The notes: generated from the letters alone by a model not told the origin. A DNA stretch of 64,000 bases from Pseudorhodobacter turbinis (GCF_005234135.1 NZ_CP039964.1:620001-684000), one strand, 5' to 3'; positions 35,252-44,503 are shown, counted from the stretch's first letter. Numbers and translations: made by a program.

Positions 35252-36556
35252 TCAAAGTGGGCGGATTTTCAGGGTGGTGATGCGGTTTTCCTTGCGCTGC
35301 ACCACCTCAAAGCGGAACCCGTGAAAGCTGAAAACCTGCCCCTCACTCGGGATCAGCTGGGCCTCGTGGATCACCAGTCCCGCAACGGTATTGGCCTCAT
35401 CATCCGGCAGGCCCCAATCGGTGATACGGTTCAAATCGCGGATGGTCATCGCGCCCTCAATCACATAATCACCGGCCTCGGTCCGCGCGAGGGATTGGTC
35501 TTTTTCAACAATGTCGAATTCATCGCGGATCTCACCGACGATTTCTTCCAGAATATCCTCCAACGTGATCAAACCGCGCAGGGCACCATATTCATCCACC
35601 ACCAAGGCAAAATGTGTGCGCCGTTTCAGGAACTGACGCATCTGATCATCCAGAGGTGTTGTTTCCGGCACGAAATAGGGCTTCATCGCAACCTTGAGTA
35701 TATCCAGCTCATCCAGCTTGGCGATCCGGCCAGACCCCGACCGCAACAGCTTTTCAACCTCACGCAGCAGGTCTTTGGAATGGACCACCCCAAGGATGTT
35801 TTCATCATCGCCCAGATAAACAGGCAAACGGGTGTGGGGCGAGGCGAGGACCTGGCTCAGGATATCATTGGGGGCTTTGGCGGCATCGATCATCTCGATC
35901 TCGCGGCGGTGGCGCATGATTTCATCAACCGTGCGGTCATGCAGGTCCAGCGCGCCAAGCAGACGGTCGCGGTCTTCTTTTTGCACAGCCCCTTCGGAAT
36001 GGCCAAGGGCGATGGCGCCGGCGATTTCCTCCCGCAGGGCAAGGAATTTACTGTCGGGATCGGTGCGCACGCCAAACAAATACAAGATACCGCGCACAAG
36101 CCGACGCACAAGGTTCACCACGGGCGAGAACACCGGAATGATCAGCCGGATCACCGGGGCGACACGCGATGCGGCAAGCTCTGCGTTGGTGATGGCATAG
36201 GTTTTGGGGAGCACCTCGGCAAAGATCAGCACAAGCGCCGTCATCACAAGCGTGGCCAGCGCCACACCGCTTTCGCCAAAGACCCGCGTCATCAAGGCGG
36301 TCGCCAGCGCCGCCGACAAGATGTTGACCACGTTATTGCCCAGCAGCAACGCCCCGATCAACTTTTCGCTGTCATCGGTCACTTCCAGCGCGCGTTCCGC
36401 CCCCTTGGAACCGCGATCCGCCTGCGCGCGCAGCTTGCCGCGCGACGCCGCCGTCAGCGCGGTTTCAGAGCCGGAGAAAAACGCCGATAGCACCAGCAGG
36501 CCCAAGATTGCGCCGGCCGTCAGCCACAGTCCCGTGTCGAAAACAGTCTCGTTCAC
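35252..36556 (-). CDS. CNNM/CorC-type membrane protein with CBS pair (HlyC/CorC family)
   Basis: The family links a DUF21 (CNNM) membrane domain to a CBS pair and a CorC_HlyC domain and is implicated in magnesium/cobalt efflux or ion homeostasis. The 434-residue protein starts at GTG after AAGGAT. It shows SAFFSGSETALTAASRGKL and LLLGNNVVNIL in the four-helix DUF21 part, CBS segments with RLPVYLGDDENILGVVHSKDL and FALVVDEYGALRGLITLED, and the C-terminal TVAGLVIHEAQLIPSEGQVF region. It follows xerD by nine bases on the same strand. Confidence 0.92.
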   Translation of the reverse strand: MNETVFDTGLWLTAGAILGLLVLSAFFSGSETALTAASRGKLRAQADRGSKGAERALEVTDDSEKLIGALLLGNNVVNILSAALATALMTRVFGESGVALATLVMTALVLIFAEVLPKTYAITNAELAASRVAPVIRLIIPVFSPVVNLVRRLVRGILYLFGVRTDPDSKFLALREEIAGAIALGHSEGAVQKEDRDRLLGALDLHDRTVDEIMRHRREIEMIDAAKAPNDILSQVLASPHTRLPVYLGDDENILGVVHSKDLLREVEKLLRSGSGRIAKLDELDILKVAMKPYFVPETTPLDDQMRQFLKRRTHFALVVDEYGALRGLITLEDILEEIVGEIRDEFDIVEKDQSLARTEAGDYVIEGAMTIRDLNRITDWGLPDDEANTVAGLVIHEAQLIPSEGQVFSFHGFRFEVVQRKENRITTLKIRPL

Positions 36557-36565
36557 AATAAATCC

Positions 36566-37519
36566 TTATGTCTTGTCGGGGTCTTGGGTTTTGCAGGCCA
36601 GCGGGTGATGTTCCAACACCAGAGATTTCAAATGCTCATCCAGAACATGGGTGTAAATCTCGGTCGAGGAAAGGTCCGCATGGCCCAAAAGTGTCTGGAT
36701 TACCCGCAAATCGGCACCGCCGGCCAAAAGATGGGTGGCAAAAGCGTGACGCAGGGTATGGGGGGTGACGTTTTGCGCATCCAGCCCCGCCTTGACGGCC
36801 AGGGATTTGAGCAGCACAAAAAACTGTTGCCGCGTGACATGCCCCGCAACACCGCGCCCGGGAAACAAATACCGCGAGGGCTTTTTGCCCTTGGCCATTG
36901 CGGCTTCTTCAGCCTCGTCGCGCAAAAGCAGCCACTCGGCCAGCACAGCTTTGGCGGGGGTGGACAGCGGCACCATGCGTTCTTTGCCGCCTTTGCCGCG
37001 CACCAGAAGCATCGCCGGATTGCCCCGCGCGGCGGCCACCGGCAGCTCCACCATTTCCGACACCCGCATGCCGGTGGCATAGATCAATTCCAGCATGCAG
37101 CTGTTGCGCAGGCAATCCATGGGGGTGCGGCCACTGTCTTTGGCCACCTCCAGCAGCGCCTCGACTTGCGGCCATTCCAGCGTTTGCGGCAGCTTGAGGC
37201 TGCGCCCCGGTCCTTTGATCCTGATGCCCGGATTGTCACCGCGCCAACCCTCGTCAAAGGCGAACCGGTAAAGCTGGCGGATGGCAGAAAGCCTGCGCGC
37301 GCGGGTGGATTTGGACAGGCCCTGCGCCTCACAAAAAATCAGGTAGGCCTCGATATCTTCGCGTTGGGCGGTGACAAATGCCTTACCTTTCCCGTCAAGC
37401 CAGCGGCCAAAATCCACCAGATCGCGCCCGTAAGCCAGCTGCGTGTTGCGCGCGGCGTCAAGCTCGGCTGCCTGTGCCTCTAGAAAGGTGGAAATCCAGC
37501 GGTCATGTTCCGCGCTCAT
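36566..37519 (-). CDS. xerD: Tyrosine recombinase XerD
   Basis: XerD, with XerC, resolves chromosome dimers at dif. The 317-residue protein has the SAM-like N-terminal domain (YGRDLVDFGRWL) and the catalytic domain with Arg in YATGMRVSEM, the HxxR box HTLRHAFATHLL, GHADLSSTEIYTH and the nucleophile tyrosine in the last of these. Its start codon overlaps the stop of the upstream secreted-protein gene by four bases. Confidence 0.94.
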   Translation of the reverse strand: MSAEHDRWISTFLEAQAAELDAARNTQLAYGRDLVDFGRWLDGKGKAFVTAQREDIEAYLIFCEAQGLSKSTRARRLSAIRQLYRFAFDEGWRGDNPGIRIKGPGRSLKLPQTLEWPQVEALLEVAKDSGRTPMDCLRNSCMLELIYATGMRVSEMVELPVAAARGNPAMLLVRGKGGKERMVPLSTPAKAVLAEWLLLRDEAEEAAMAKGKKPSRYLFPGRGVAGHVTRQQFFVLLKSLAVKAGLDAQNVTPHTLRHAFATHLLAGGADLRVIQTLLGHADLSSTEIYTHVLDEHLKSLVLEHHPLACKTQDPDKT

Positions 37520-39063
37520 CCCCGGCGCTCCAGCAAGATCAGCTCCAATGCGGTGCGGCGGGCCAGATCCTCTAGCCCGACATGGCGAAACAGGGCCAGC
37601 CCCTCGGTGACGCCGCGTAGATCGCCGTGCAGGCCACGCTCTATCCGGTCGACGGCGTGCAAGATTGCCTCTCCCAGACGCTGTTCCTCTAGCAGCGCCA
37701 GCAGATCGGCGGGGGGCGCTGCGCGCAAAAATGCAGGCGCGATGGCCCGCGAAAGGTTGTCGGGCGGGGTGACGCCTTGCAAGCTGCCACGCGCGATGCC
37801 GATCAAGAAGGCCTCTTGGGTGTTGGCTGGCGTATACTCCAGTGCTGCCGCCTCATATTGGGATGACAGAAGCGCGATCTCAAAGGCCAAAGTCTTGGCA
37901 TCATCCATCAGGGGCAGGCGCATGAGCCGTTCGGCAAACAGCTCTGCAAAGGGAGCCTCAAGCCCCGCCTCGACCATCATTTCCCATGCGTTGGGCAGGG
38001 CGAGGGCGACCGCACCCGGATCAGCAGCCTTGAGGGCGGTGTCAAAGCGCTGCACTGCCTCTACCCGGTCCCAGACCCCGCCCGAGGCGGCAGGCAAACG
38101 TTCAGAATAAATCCCGATCAAGCGGTTGGGCGATAGGACCGAGGCGCGGCCCAGACGTTCGGCGGCGTCCAGCTTGGCCTTCCAGCCGGCGGCTTCACGC
38201 AGCTCGGCATGGGCAAAGGCAATCGGCAGATGGATCGTGGGCAGGCTTTCGCCAATCGCCTCAAGCATGCGCCAGGCAAGCGGGGTCACGGGGGCGGGAG
38301 GGGTCAGGGGCGGCTCCCCCTCATAAAGGTCGGGATCAAGAAACCGCGACAAAAGCGCATCATCCGAGGCTTCGACATAGCCCAACGCCTGCGCCATGCG
38401 CAGCGTCAACGCCGCCCCAGTCCAATCGCCGGATCGCGCAAGGCAAAAGATCCGCGCAGGGTAGGTGGGCGCCAGATCGGGCGATTTGTGCAAATGTGCG
38501 CAGGCGTCATCTTCATGGCCGGTCAACATCGAAATATCGAAATAGCGGCGAAAAACCTGCGGCGTCATTTTGCCGGTGGCGGCGATCAGGGCGTTCGCCT
38601 CATCCAATGCGCCCATATCCAGCAGTTTGTCGATGCGCGCCATCAGCAAAATACCGCGCCCGTCTGCATCGGCAGGCGCATTTGCCTGTGCCAGCATCAG
38701 GGTCATCATCACCCGTTGGAGCGAGGGCAGGGCATCATCGCGCCGCGTAGAAATAAGGGCTGCGATCTGTTCGGTTTCGCCCAAGCCCCAAAGATTGCGC
38801 GGCAGCCCCGTAACGCGAGAGGCCAGAACCCCCGCCGCATCCGGTGACGGCCCATCCAGCCGTGAGACGATAACCCTTTGCGGCATGGCACTGCCCACCC
38901 CTGTCACGCCCGGCTCTTTCAGGGCGGGTTTGGCGGCGGGGGTTGCGACCGAACTGGATAGCCAGTCAATCGCGGAAAGCGGTGCTTCGGCATGGGCGGC
39001 AAGCGGGGCAAGGCCCAATGTCGCGCAAAAAAGTACCGCCCAAGGCCTTGGCCTAATCGACAT
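37516..39063 (-). CDS. Secreted/periplasmic protein of unknown function, xerD-linked
   Basis: The 515-residue product has an N-terminal signal peptide (RPWAVLFCATLGLAPLAAHA) and then an alpha-helical, alanine/leucine-rich body with repeated 30-40 residue helical pairs, as in tetratricopeptide-like proteins. No catalytic motif is evident. It overlaps a 45-residue membrane protein upstream by 11 bases and xerD downstream by 4. I do not recognise a named family; a helical scaffold in the periplasm is a reasonable guess. Confidence 0.8.
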   Translation of the reverse strand: MSIRPRPWAVLFCATLGLAPLAAHAEAPLSAIDWLSSSVATPAAKPALKEPGVTGVGSAMPQRVIVSRLDGPSPDAAGVLASRVTGLPRNLWGLGETEQIAALISTRRDDALPSLQRVMMTLMLAQANAPADADGRGILLMARIDKLLDMGALDEANALIAATGKMTPQVFRRYFDISMLTGHEDDACAHLHKSPDLAPTYPARIFCLARSGDWTGAALTLRMAQALGYVEASDDALLSRFLDPDLYEGEPPLTPPAPVTPLAWRMLEAIGESLPTIHLPIAFAHAELREAAGWKAKLDAAERLGRASVLSPNRLIGIYSERLPAASGGVWDRVEAVQRFDTALKAADPGAVALALPNAWEMMVEAGLEAPFAELFAERLMRLPLMDDAKTLAFEIALLSSQYEAAALEYTPANTQEAFLIGIARGSLQGVTPPDNLSRAIAPAFLRAAPPADLLALLEEQRLGEAILHAVDRIERGLHGDLRGVTEGLALFRHVGLEDLARRTALELILLERRG

Positions 39064-39190
39064 CAAGGACCACCGGTTTGGTCACCGTTTCCTGACTGGG
39101 CGACAGATCCCCCAGATAGGCAAAGCCCGCGAGGCCCAAAAATCCGAAAACCAACAATATCAACACGGCCTTAAAAATAATCAGTTTCAT
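39053..39190 (-). CDS. Small single-helix membrane protein
   Basis: The 45-residue product starts at ATG (MKLIIFKAVLILLVFGFLG), has one hydrophobic helix and a short periplasmic tail ending KPVVLDVD. Its end overlaps the start of the secreted-protein gene by 11 bases, so they are coupled and probably functionally linked. A longer frame upstream overlaps AT-rich promoter sequence and is not supported. Confidence 0.65.
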   Translation of the reverse strand: MKLIIFKAVLILLVFGFLGLAGFAYLGDLSPSQETVTKPVVLDVD

Positions 39191-39447
39191 GCTGCTGCTT
39201 TCTTGCCAAACCTCATTCGCCGACTGTGCATCCCGTAGCCAAAGGGCAAATCCCCCCGTGAACCACCGCTGCATTCGGTCTCTCTGGCTTGCCTTATATA
39301 CGCATTCCGGGATGAGTTCACGCCCTCAAGCAAGATTATGCAACGATTTTAGCAAGGGATTGCCGATGTTCGCCATGGGGGCAGGGTGCTTGGGGCTGGA
39401 CAGGGGCCAAGCGAGGCCGTTATTGGAGGAGGACGGGCACAGAATAG

Positions 39448-40002
39448 GTGGGGAACGGCTTGGAGATGCGGTTGAAGAAGTCAGTGGTCATGGTCGGGAT
39501 GATGGGATCGGGCAAGACCGCGATCGGCACCCAGCTTGCCCGGCTTCTGGAGGTGCCTTTCATCGATTCCGATGATGCCATCGTCGAGGCCGCCAACCGC
39601 TCAATCGCCGAGATATTTGAACGTGAGGGCGAGGCTTTCTTTCGCCAAAAGGAAACCCAAGTGCTGGAGCGGCTGCTTGAAGGCCCGCCTTGTGTTCTGT
39701 CAACCGGCGGTGGGGCCTTCATCGCGCAGGCCAACCGAAACGCGATTGCGGCCAAGGGGGTTTCTGTCTGGTTGCGCGCCGATCTTGATCTGTTGTGGCA
39801 ACGTGTGCGGCACAAAAGCACCCGGCCACTTTTGCACACCCCGAACCCCCGTGCCACCTTGGCCGAGATTTTCCGGGCCCGCGTGCCGATTTATGCCAAG
39901 GCAGATTTGACGGTGGATTCCGCCCCCAATCTGTCAATCGATGATATGGCCCACCGGGTCCGAGAGGCGCTTTTGACCCGCGCCGATGTTTTGGAAGGAT
40001 AA
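39448..40002 (+). CDS. aroK: Shikimate kinase
   Basis: AroK phosphorylates shikimate at O3. The product has up to 184 residues: P-loop GMMGSGKTAIG, the shikimate-binding DSDDAIVEAANRSIAEIF, STGGGAFI, and the lid segment RHKSTRPLL. The start is a GTG with a distant GGAGGAGGA; an ATG 18 bases downstream (MRLKKSVV) is equally plausible. aroB begins 3 bases after the stop. Upstream, 39191-39447 holds no gene and presumably the promoters for both directions. Confidence 0.93.
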   Translation: MGNGLEMRLKKSVVMVGMMGSGKTAIGTQLARLLEVPFIDSDDAIVEAANRSIAEIFEREGEAFFRQKETQVLERLLEGPPCVLSTGGGAFIAQANRNAIAAKGVSVWLRADLDLLWQRVRHKSTRPLLHTPNPRATLAEIFRARVPIYAKADLTVDSAPNLSIDDMAHRVREALLTRADVLEG

Positions 40003-40005
40003 GCC

Positions 40006-41121
40006 ATGCAAACCGATATCGTCCGTGTGGCCCTTGGATCACGCAGCTATGACGTGCGGATCGCGGATGGGTTGATTGACAAGGCAGGCGCTGAAATTGC
40101 ACCGTTTTTGCCACGCCGTCGTGTGGCCATCGTTACCGATGAAAACGTAGGCGCCTTGCATTTGGCGCGCTTGCAAGCCGCCCTTTCGGAGGCGGGCATT
40201 GAAAGCACGGCATTAACTCTGCCTGCGGGCGAGGGGACCAAAAGCTGGCCGCATTTCTCGCGCTGTGTTGAATGGCTGCTGGATCAAAAGGTTGAACGCA
40301 AAGATCTTGTAATCGCTTTTGGTGGCGGGGTGATTGGGGACTTGGTGGGCTTTGCCGCCTCTGTGCTGCGGCGCGGGGTGGGTTTTGTGCAGATCCCGAC
40401 CAGTTTGCTTGCGCAGGTCGACAGTTCGGTCGGGGGGAAAACCGGCATTAACGCACCGCAGGGCAAAAACCTGATCGGGGCGTTCCATCAACCCCGTCTT
40501 GTGCTGGCCGATATTGGCCTGCTTGGCACGCTGACGGCGCGCGACTTTCTGTCCGGCTACGGCGAGGTGGCCAAATACGGGCTGCTGGGCGATGACGTGT
40601 TTTTTAACTGGTTGGAACAAAACGGCCCGGCCTTGGCACGCGGCGATGTGGCCTTGCGCCAATATGCTGTGCGCCGCTCGGTCGAGATGAAGGCCGAGAT
40701 TGTGGCCCGCGACGAAACTGAGGAAGGCGACCGCGCGCTGTTGAACCTTGGCCATACCTTTTGCCACGCGCTGGAAAAGGCGACGGGCTTTGGCGACCGC
40801 CTGCTGCACGGTGAGGGCGTGGCCGTCGGCTGTGCATTGGCCTTTGAGCTGAGCATGCGTTTGGGCCTGTGCAGCCAAGAGGCCCCCAGCCGAGTACGTG
40901 CGCATTTGCGGGCCATGGGCATGAAGGTGGATATCGCCGATATCGCGGGCGATCTGCCCGATGCCGAAACCCTGCTGGACCTGATGGGGCAGGACAAGAA
41001 AGTGGTCGATGGCAAGCTGCGCTTTGTCTTGGCGCGCGGGATCGGGGACAGCTTTGTGTCGGGGGATGTCCCGCGTGATGTCGTGCTTGGCCTGCTGCAA
41101 CACGCCTTGCGCGGCCGTTAA
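40006..41121 (+). CDS. aroB: 3-dehydroquinate synthase
   Basis: AroB converts DAHP to 3-dehydroquinate using NAD and a divalent metal. The 371-residue protein has the NAD-binding GGGVIGDLVGFAASV, PTSLLAQVDSSVGGKTGIN, the metal-ligand segment YGEVAKYGLL, NLGHTFCHALE and LHGEGVAVG. The ribosome site GGAAGGA precedes the ATG. It forms an aroKB operon, the usual arrangement. Confidence 0.96.
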   Translation: MQTDIVRVALGSRSYDVRIADGLIDKAGAEIAPFLPRRRVAIVTDENVGALHLARLQAALSEAGIESTALTLPAGEGTKSWPHFSRCVEWLLDQKVERKDLVIAFGGGVIGDLVGFAASVLRRGVGFVQIPTSLLAQVDSSVGGKTGINAPQGKNLIGAFHQPRLVLADIGLLGTLTARDFLSGYGEVAKYGLLGDDVFFNWLEQNGPALARGDVALRQYAVRRSVEMKAEIVARDETEEGDRALLNLGHTFCHALEKATGFGDRLLHGEGVAVGCALAFELSMRLGLCSQEAPSRVRAHLRAMGMKVDIADIAGDLPDAETLLDLMGQDKKVVDGKLRFVLARGIGDSFVSGDVPRDVVLGLLQHALRGR

Positions 41122-41199
41122 CCCCCAAACTTGGTTTTCGTCTGGCGCATAGCGCAAACTGGGTCAATCAATGCGCCGAATACTGCGGAGGGACTTACT

Positions 41200-42261
41200 T
41201 TGACGCAACCAACGGCTCCTATCATTTTCGACGGGCATAACGACCTGCTGTTCCAGCTTTATACGGCGGGTGGCCTTTCGGCGGCTCCGGGCTTTTTGAC
41301 CGGCCTGCCGGGGGCAATTGATGTGCCTAGCGCCAAGGCTGGCGGCTTTGGCGGCGGTTTCTTTGCTGTCTATGTTCCGTCCCACACCAATCTGGATGAA
41401 AAGCTGGCCGAGATGTCCAAGCCGCAATACCGGCTGCCGCTGCCCGAGCCGATCTCGTGGGAAGCTGCAATGCCGGTGGTGATGACACAAGCCGCGATCC
41501 TGTTTGAGCTGGAGCGTCTTGGCGGGCTGAAAATTTGCCGCACGGTGGTTGATATCCGCGCAGCTCTGGACGCAGGCATCATGGCCGCGATTTTCCATAT
41601 GGAAGGGGCAGAGGCGATTGACCCCGATCTGCACACGCTGGATGTGCTTTATCAAGCCGGTCTGCGCTCCCTTGGGCCGGTCTGGAGCCGGAACACGATC
41701 TTTGCAGAGGGCGTGCCTTTTTGTTTCCCCAGCACCCCCGATATCGGGGGCGGGCTGACCGGGGCAGGGGTGCAGCTGGTCAAACGTTGCAATGAACTGG
41801 GCATCATGCTCGATCTGTCGCATATGAACGAGGCGGGCTTTTGGGATGTTGCGCGCCATTCGGATGCGCCTTTGGTCGCAACCCATTCCAACGCCCATGC
41901 CATTGCCCCGCACAGCCGCAACCTGACCGACGCGCAACTCGATGCTATTCGGGGCAGCGACGGTATGGTCGGATTGAACTTTGCGGTGGCCTTCTTGCGC
42001 GATGACGGCCAGATGCAGGCCGATGTACCCATTGCCCAAATGCTGCGCCACCTTGACTATCTGCTTGAAAAGCTTGGCGAGGATCGTGTCGGGCTCGGCT
42101 CGGATTATGACGGGGCGATGGTGCCGCAAGAGCTGACGCGTATTTCCGCCCTTCCGATGTTGCGCGCGGCAATGGAGCAGCACGGCTACGGAGACGCCCT
42201 GATTGCAAAGCTGTGCCATGAGAACTGGCTACGGGTTCTGGAGAAAACTTGGGGGGCGTAA
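41200..42261 (+). CDS. Membrane dipeptidase, peptidase family M19
   Basis: M19 enzymes are di-zinc renal-dipeptidase-like hydrolases of dipeptides and related amides. The 353-residue protein has the HxD zinc ligands in FDGHNDLLFQ, the bridging Glu in FHMEGAEAI, SHMNEAGFWDV, HSNAHAIAPHSRNL and GLGSDYDGAMVP. I chose the TTG at 41200 because GCGGAGGGA lies just before it and the family's conserved start follows; an ORF runs 23 codons further upstream. It is the last core gene before the IS-rich region. Confidence 0.93.
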   Translation: MTQPTAPIIFDGHNDLLFQLYTAGGLSAAPGFLTGLPGAIDVPSAKAGGFGGGFFAVYVPSHTNLDEKLAEMSKPQYRLPLPEPISWEAAMPVVMTQAAILFELERLGGLKICRTVVDIRAALDAGIMAAIFHMEGAEAIDPDLHTLDVLYQAGLRSLGPVWSRNTIFAEGVPFCFPSTPDIGGGLTGAGVQLVKRCNELGIMLDLSHMNEAGFWDVARHSDAPLVATHSNAHAIAPHSRNLTDAQLDAIRGSDGMVGLNFAVAFLRDDGQMQADVPIAQMLRHLDYLLEKLGEDRVGLGSDYDGAMVPQELTRISALPMLRAAMEQHGYGDALIAKLCHENWLRVLEKTWGA

Positions 42262-42760
42262 CGCCACCCCGACACCTTCAGCGGCACCGCAACTGCAGGG
42301 ACCGATTATATATCCGCTGTAGTGGCCCTTTTCATCATGGGCTGCTTTTGAACAAACGACCAGACATTAAGATTTCCTGCCGGGGATGCAGGGCTTGACG
42401 GCCTGCATCCCTCAAGGCGGTTAATATGACCTGCGCCTCGCTTTGCTGCCGCCCGTTTTTTAACCGGCCTATGGGGGATGCATGAATGTCCGCAAATGCC
42501 GGAATGGTATAAAAGTTCAGAAGTAACTTGGATTTGAACGGGGTTTTGGCAGCCTGAAATGTGATGGCTCGCATTTTGCCCAAAACACCCGATTTTGTGC
42601 AACCAACGATAAGGGTGAGAGGCTGGACCTTTCTTGCGGCTATAATAGCGTTCACAGAGAGGAGAAGCATTTTGATCGCAAGCGTTGCCCGTCCCGGCAA
42701 GTTTCTACCAACCAGATGGACAGCTAATTTAAAGGGGCCCATGTACTTAGGGGTCAGGCC
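42262..42760. other. Non-coding border between core and IS-rich region
   Basis: About 500 bases follow the dipeptidase stop. The only long frame is a read-through from the IS5 transposase remnant and has no family features. I see no gene, repeat or tRNA match here. Confidence 0.5.
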
Positions 42761-42762
42761 AC

Positions 42763-43182
42763 ATAACCAAAAGATAACGGCTGCGGCGAGAGCGATTGCT
42801 GAGAGGAAGACGGTTGGGGATCTGTCGTAGCGTGTTGAGATGCGTCGCCAATCCTTGAGCCTGCCGAACATCCTCTCAATGTGTTACCTGGCAGCGCATG
42901 TTTACATGCGCGAGAAGGCGGTTACGTCGTTTGTAGCGGCGCTTGTCGTACTTGACGGTCTTCTTGCGCGACTTGCGACCGGGGATGCAGGGCGTTGTGC
43001 CTTTGTCCACAAGGGATTCACGGAACCAATCAGCATCATACCCTCGATCAGCGAGAAGCCATTCGGCGGTCGGCAGACCATTCATTAAGGCGGCTGCACC
43101 AGTATCTGACTTGTCCTGCTGTGATGAAGAGGCGTATTGGTCGTCTGCTGGTGTCAGTGACAGCATATAGCTTTGTCCCTCT
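42763..43182 (-). pseudogene. IS5-family transposase remnant, C-terminal part with hairpin insertion
   Basis: The minus strand encodes the C-terminal half of an IS5-family DDE transposase: WLLADRGYDADWFRESL, PCIPGRKSRKKTVKYDKRRY and, in another frame, ERMFGRLKDWRRISTRYDR and FLSAIALAAAVIFWL. Between RRNR and IERMF a 37-base insertion carrying the palindrome GCGCATG-TTTA-CATGCGC breaks the frame by +1 and brings a stop. The N-terminal side is interrupted by the IS256 element and continues at 44559. Confidence 0.85.
43175..43182. repeat. Left target-site duplication of the IS256 element
   Basis: GTCCCTCT directly precedes the left terminal repeat and recurs at 44559-44566, the 8-bp duplication expected for IS256-family insertion. 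Confidence 0.9.
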
Positions 43183-43245
43183 GAGAGTGTCCGATCTTCT
43201 GTGTAACTGCGCTTTGGTCCATGCTTCCTAAGAGGAGCAAGGACG

Positions 43246-43569
43246 ATGACAATTTCCAAGGAATTACTGGACGAACTGCTGAAGGGCTGCGAGCGGCCTG
43301 AAGATCTGCTTGGCGATGCCGGGCTGATGAAAGAGCTCAAGATCAGGCTGATGGAGCGGATGCTTGGGGCCGAGTTGACCGCGCATCTGGGTTATGAGGA
43401 CGGCAAAGACGCCCCACCGAACCAACCGAACCGACGCAATGGCACTACCAGCAAGCGCCTGAAGGGCCAGGACGGCGAGGTGCCGATTTCGGTGCCGCGC
43501 GACAGAGACGGCAGTTTTGAGCCGGAGTTGGTGAAGAAGGGCCAGACTCGGATTGACGGCATGGAGTGA
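43246..43569 (+). CDS. IS256-family transposase, N-terminal frame
   Basis: The 107-residue frame encodes the conserved N-terminus of IS256 (mutator) transposases: DLLGDAGLMKELKIRLMERM, GAELTAHLGYEDGKD, GTTSKRLKGQDGEVPISVPRDR and ELVKKGQTRIDGM. It ends at TGA two codons after GM, where relatives continue DDKIIGLYA. A 46-base insertion causes the stop and a +1 shift; the rest of the protein is in the next frame. Confidence 0.85.
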   Translation: MTISKELLDELLKGCERPEDLLGDAGLMKELKIRLMERMLGAELTAHLGYEDGKDAPPNQPNRRNGTTSKRLKGQDGEVPISVPRDRDGSFEPELVKKGQTRIDGME

Positions 43570-44503
43570 GGAGGATCAGAAAACAGCGTGGGGCGCTGTT
43601 TTCCCGACGAACAAGATCATCGGCCTCTACGCCGCCGGTCTGACGGTGCGCGACATCCGCGCCCATCTCGAGGACGTCTACGGTCTTCAGGTGTCACCGG
43701 ACCTGATCAGTCGCGTCACTGACGCAGTGCTGGACGAGGTGCGCGAATGGCAGTCTCGCGCGCTGGACCGGATGTATCCCATCGTCATTTTTGACGCGCT
43801 CAGGGTCAAGATCCGCGATGCTGACAGCCGCATGGTCAAGAACAAGGCCGTCTATGTGGCCCTCGGCGTCAACAGGGACGGCCTGCGAGAGGTTTTGGGG
43901 TTGTGGATCGCTGATAACGAAGGTGCCAAATTCTGGTTGTCGGTGATGAACGAACTGAAGAACCGGGGCCTCCAGGACGTCCTGATCGCCGTCGTGGACG
44001 GGCTCAAAGGCTTTCCCGAGGCCATCACAGCAGCCTTCCCGGAAGCCGCTGTCCAGACCTGCATCGTGCATCTGGTGCGTCATTCCCTGAACTTCTGCGC
44101 CTGGAAAGACCGCAAGGCCGTCGCAGTCGATCTGCGCGCGATTTACGGGGCCGCAACCGCCGATCAGGCCGCTGCACAACTCGATGCGTTTGAGCAAAAA
44201 TGGGCAGGGAAATATGCGTCCATCGCCCCGGCCTGGCGTCGAGCTTGGCAAGAGGTGATCCCATTCTTCGCCTTTGATCCCGCAATCCGAAAGATCATCT
44301 ACACCACGAACGCCATCGAAAGCCTGAACCGCGTCATCCGCAAATCCATCAAGACACGGGGCTCGTTCCCGACGGACGATACAGCCACAAAGCTGATATA
44401 CTTAGCCATCCGCAATTTTGAAAAGGACGGCAGAAATGTCCGAGAATGGTTTGCCGCCCGCAATCAATTCGCTATCATGTTCGATGAACGCTTCAATGCG
44501 TGA
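43553..44503 (+). CDS. IS256-family transposase, catalytic frame
   Basis: The open frame of 316 residues rejoins the family at NKIIGLYAAGLTVRDIRAHL and continues to the conserved end (FAARNQFAIMFDERF). It keeps the DDE core (VIFDALRVKI, AVVDGLKGFPEAI and NAIESLNRVIRK) and the C/H motif TCIVHLVRHS. The first ~18 residues read through the inserted hairpin and are not native. Without a frame change the element cannot make full-length transposase. Confidence 0.88.
   Translation: MTAWSEEDQKTAWGAVFPTNKIIGLYAAGLTVRDIRAHLEDVYGLQVSPDLISRVTDAVLDEVREWQSRALDRMYPIVIFDALRVKIRDADSRMVKNKAVYVALGVNRDGLREVLGLWIADNEGAKFWLSVMNELKNRGLQDVLIAVVDGLKGFPEAITAAFPEAAVQTCIVHLVRHSLNFCAWKDRKAVAVDLRAIYGAATADQAAAQLDAFEQKWAGKYASIAPAWRRAWQEVIPFFAFDPAIRKIIYTTNAIESLNRVIRKSIKTRGSFPTDDTATKLIYLAIRNFEKDGRNVREWFAARNQFAIMFDERFNA
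43566..43611 (+). repeat. Hairpin-bearing insertion in the IS256 transposase gene
   Basis: Relative to family members, about 46 bases are inserted after the codons for GM. They hold a perfect 10-bp stem, GAAAACAGCG and CGCTGTTTTC around TGGGG (43579-43603). A TGA stop and a GGAGGA purine run precede the stem. Confidence 0.7.

Noticed and set aside
34063..36490. Two long plus-strand ORFs (34063-35148 and 35201-36490)
   Set aside because: Both are antisense to clear genes (ASKHA protein and CorC-like protein) and lack family features.
42335..42763. Extension of the IS5 transposase frame downstream of FWL
   Set aside because: The conserved family ends at IFWL; the following ~140 residues have no similarity and are read-through into flanking DNA.
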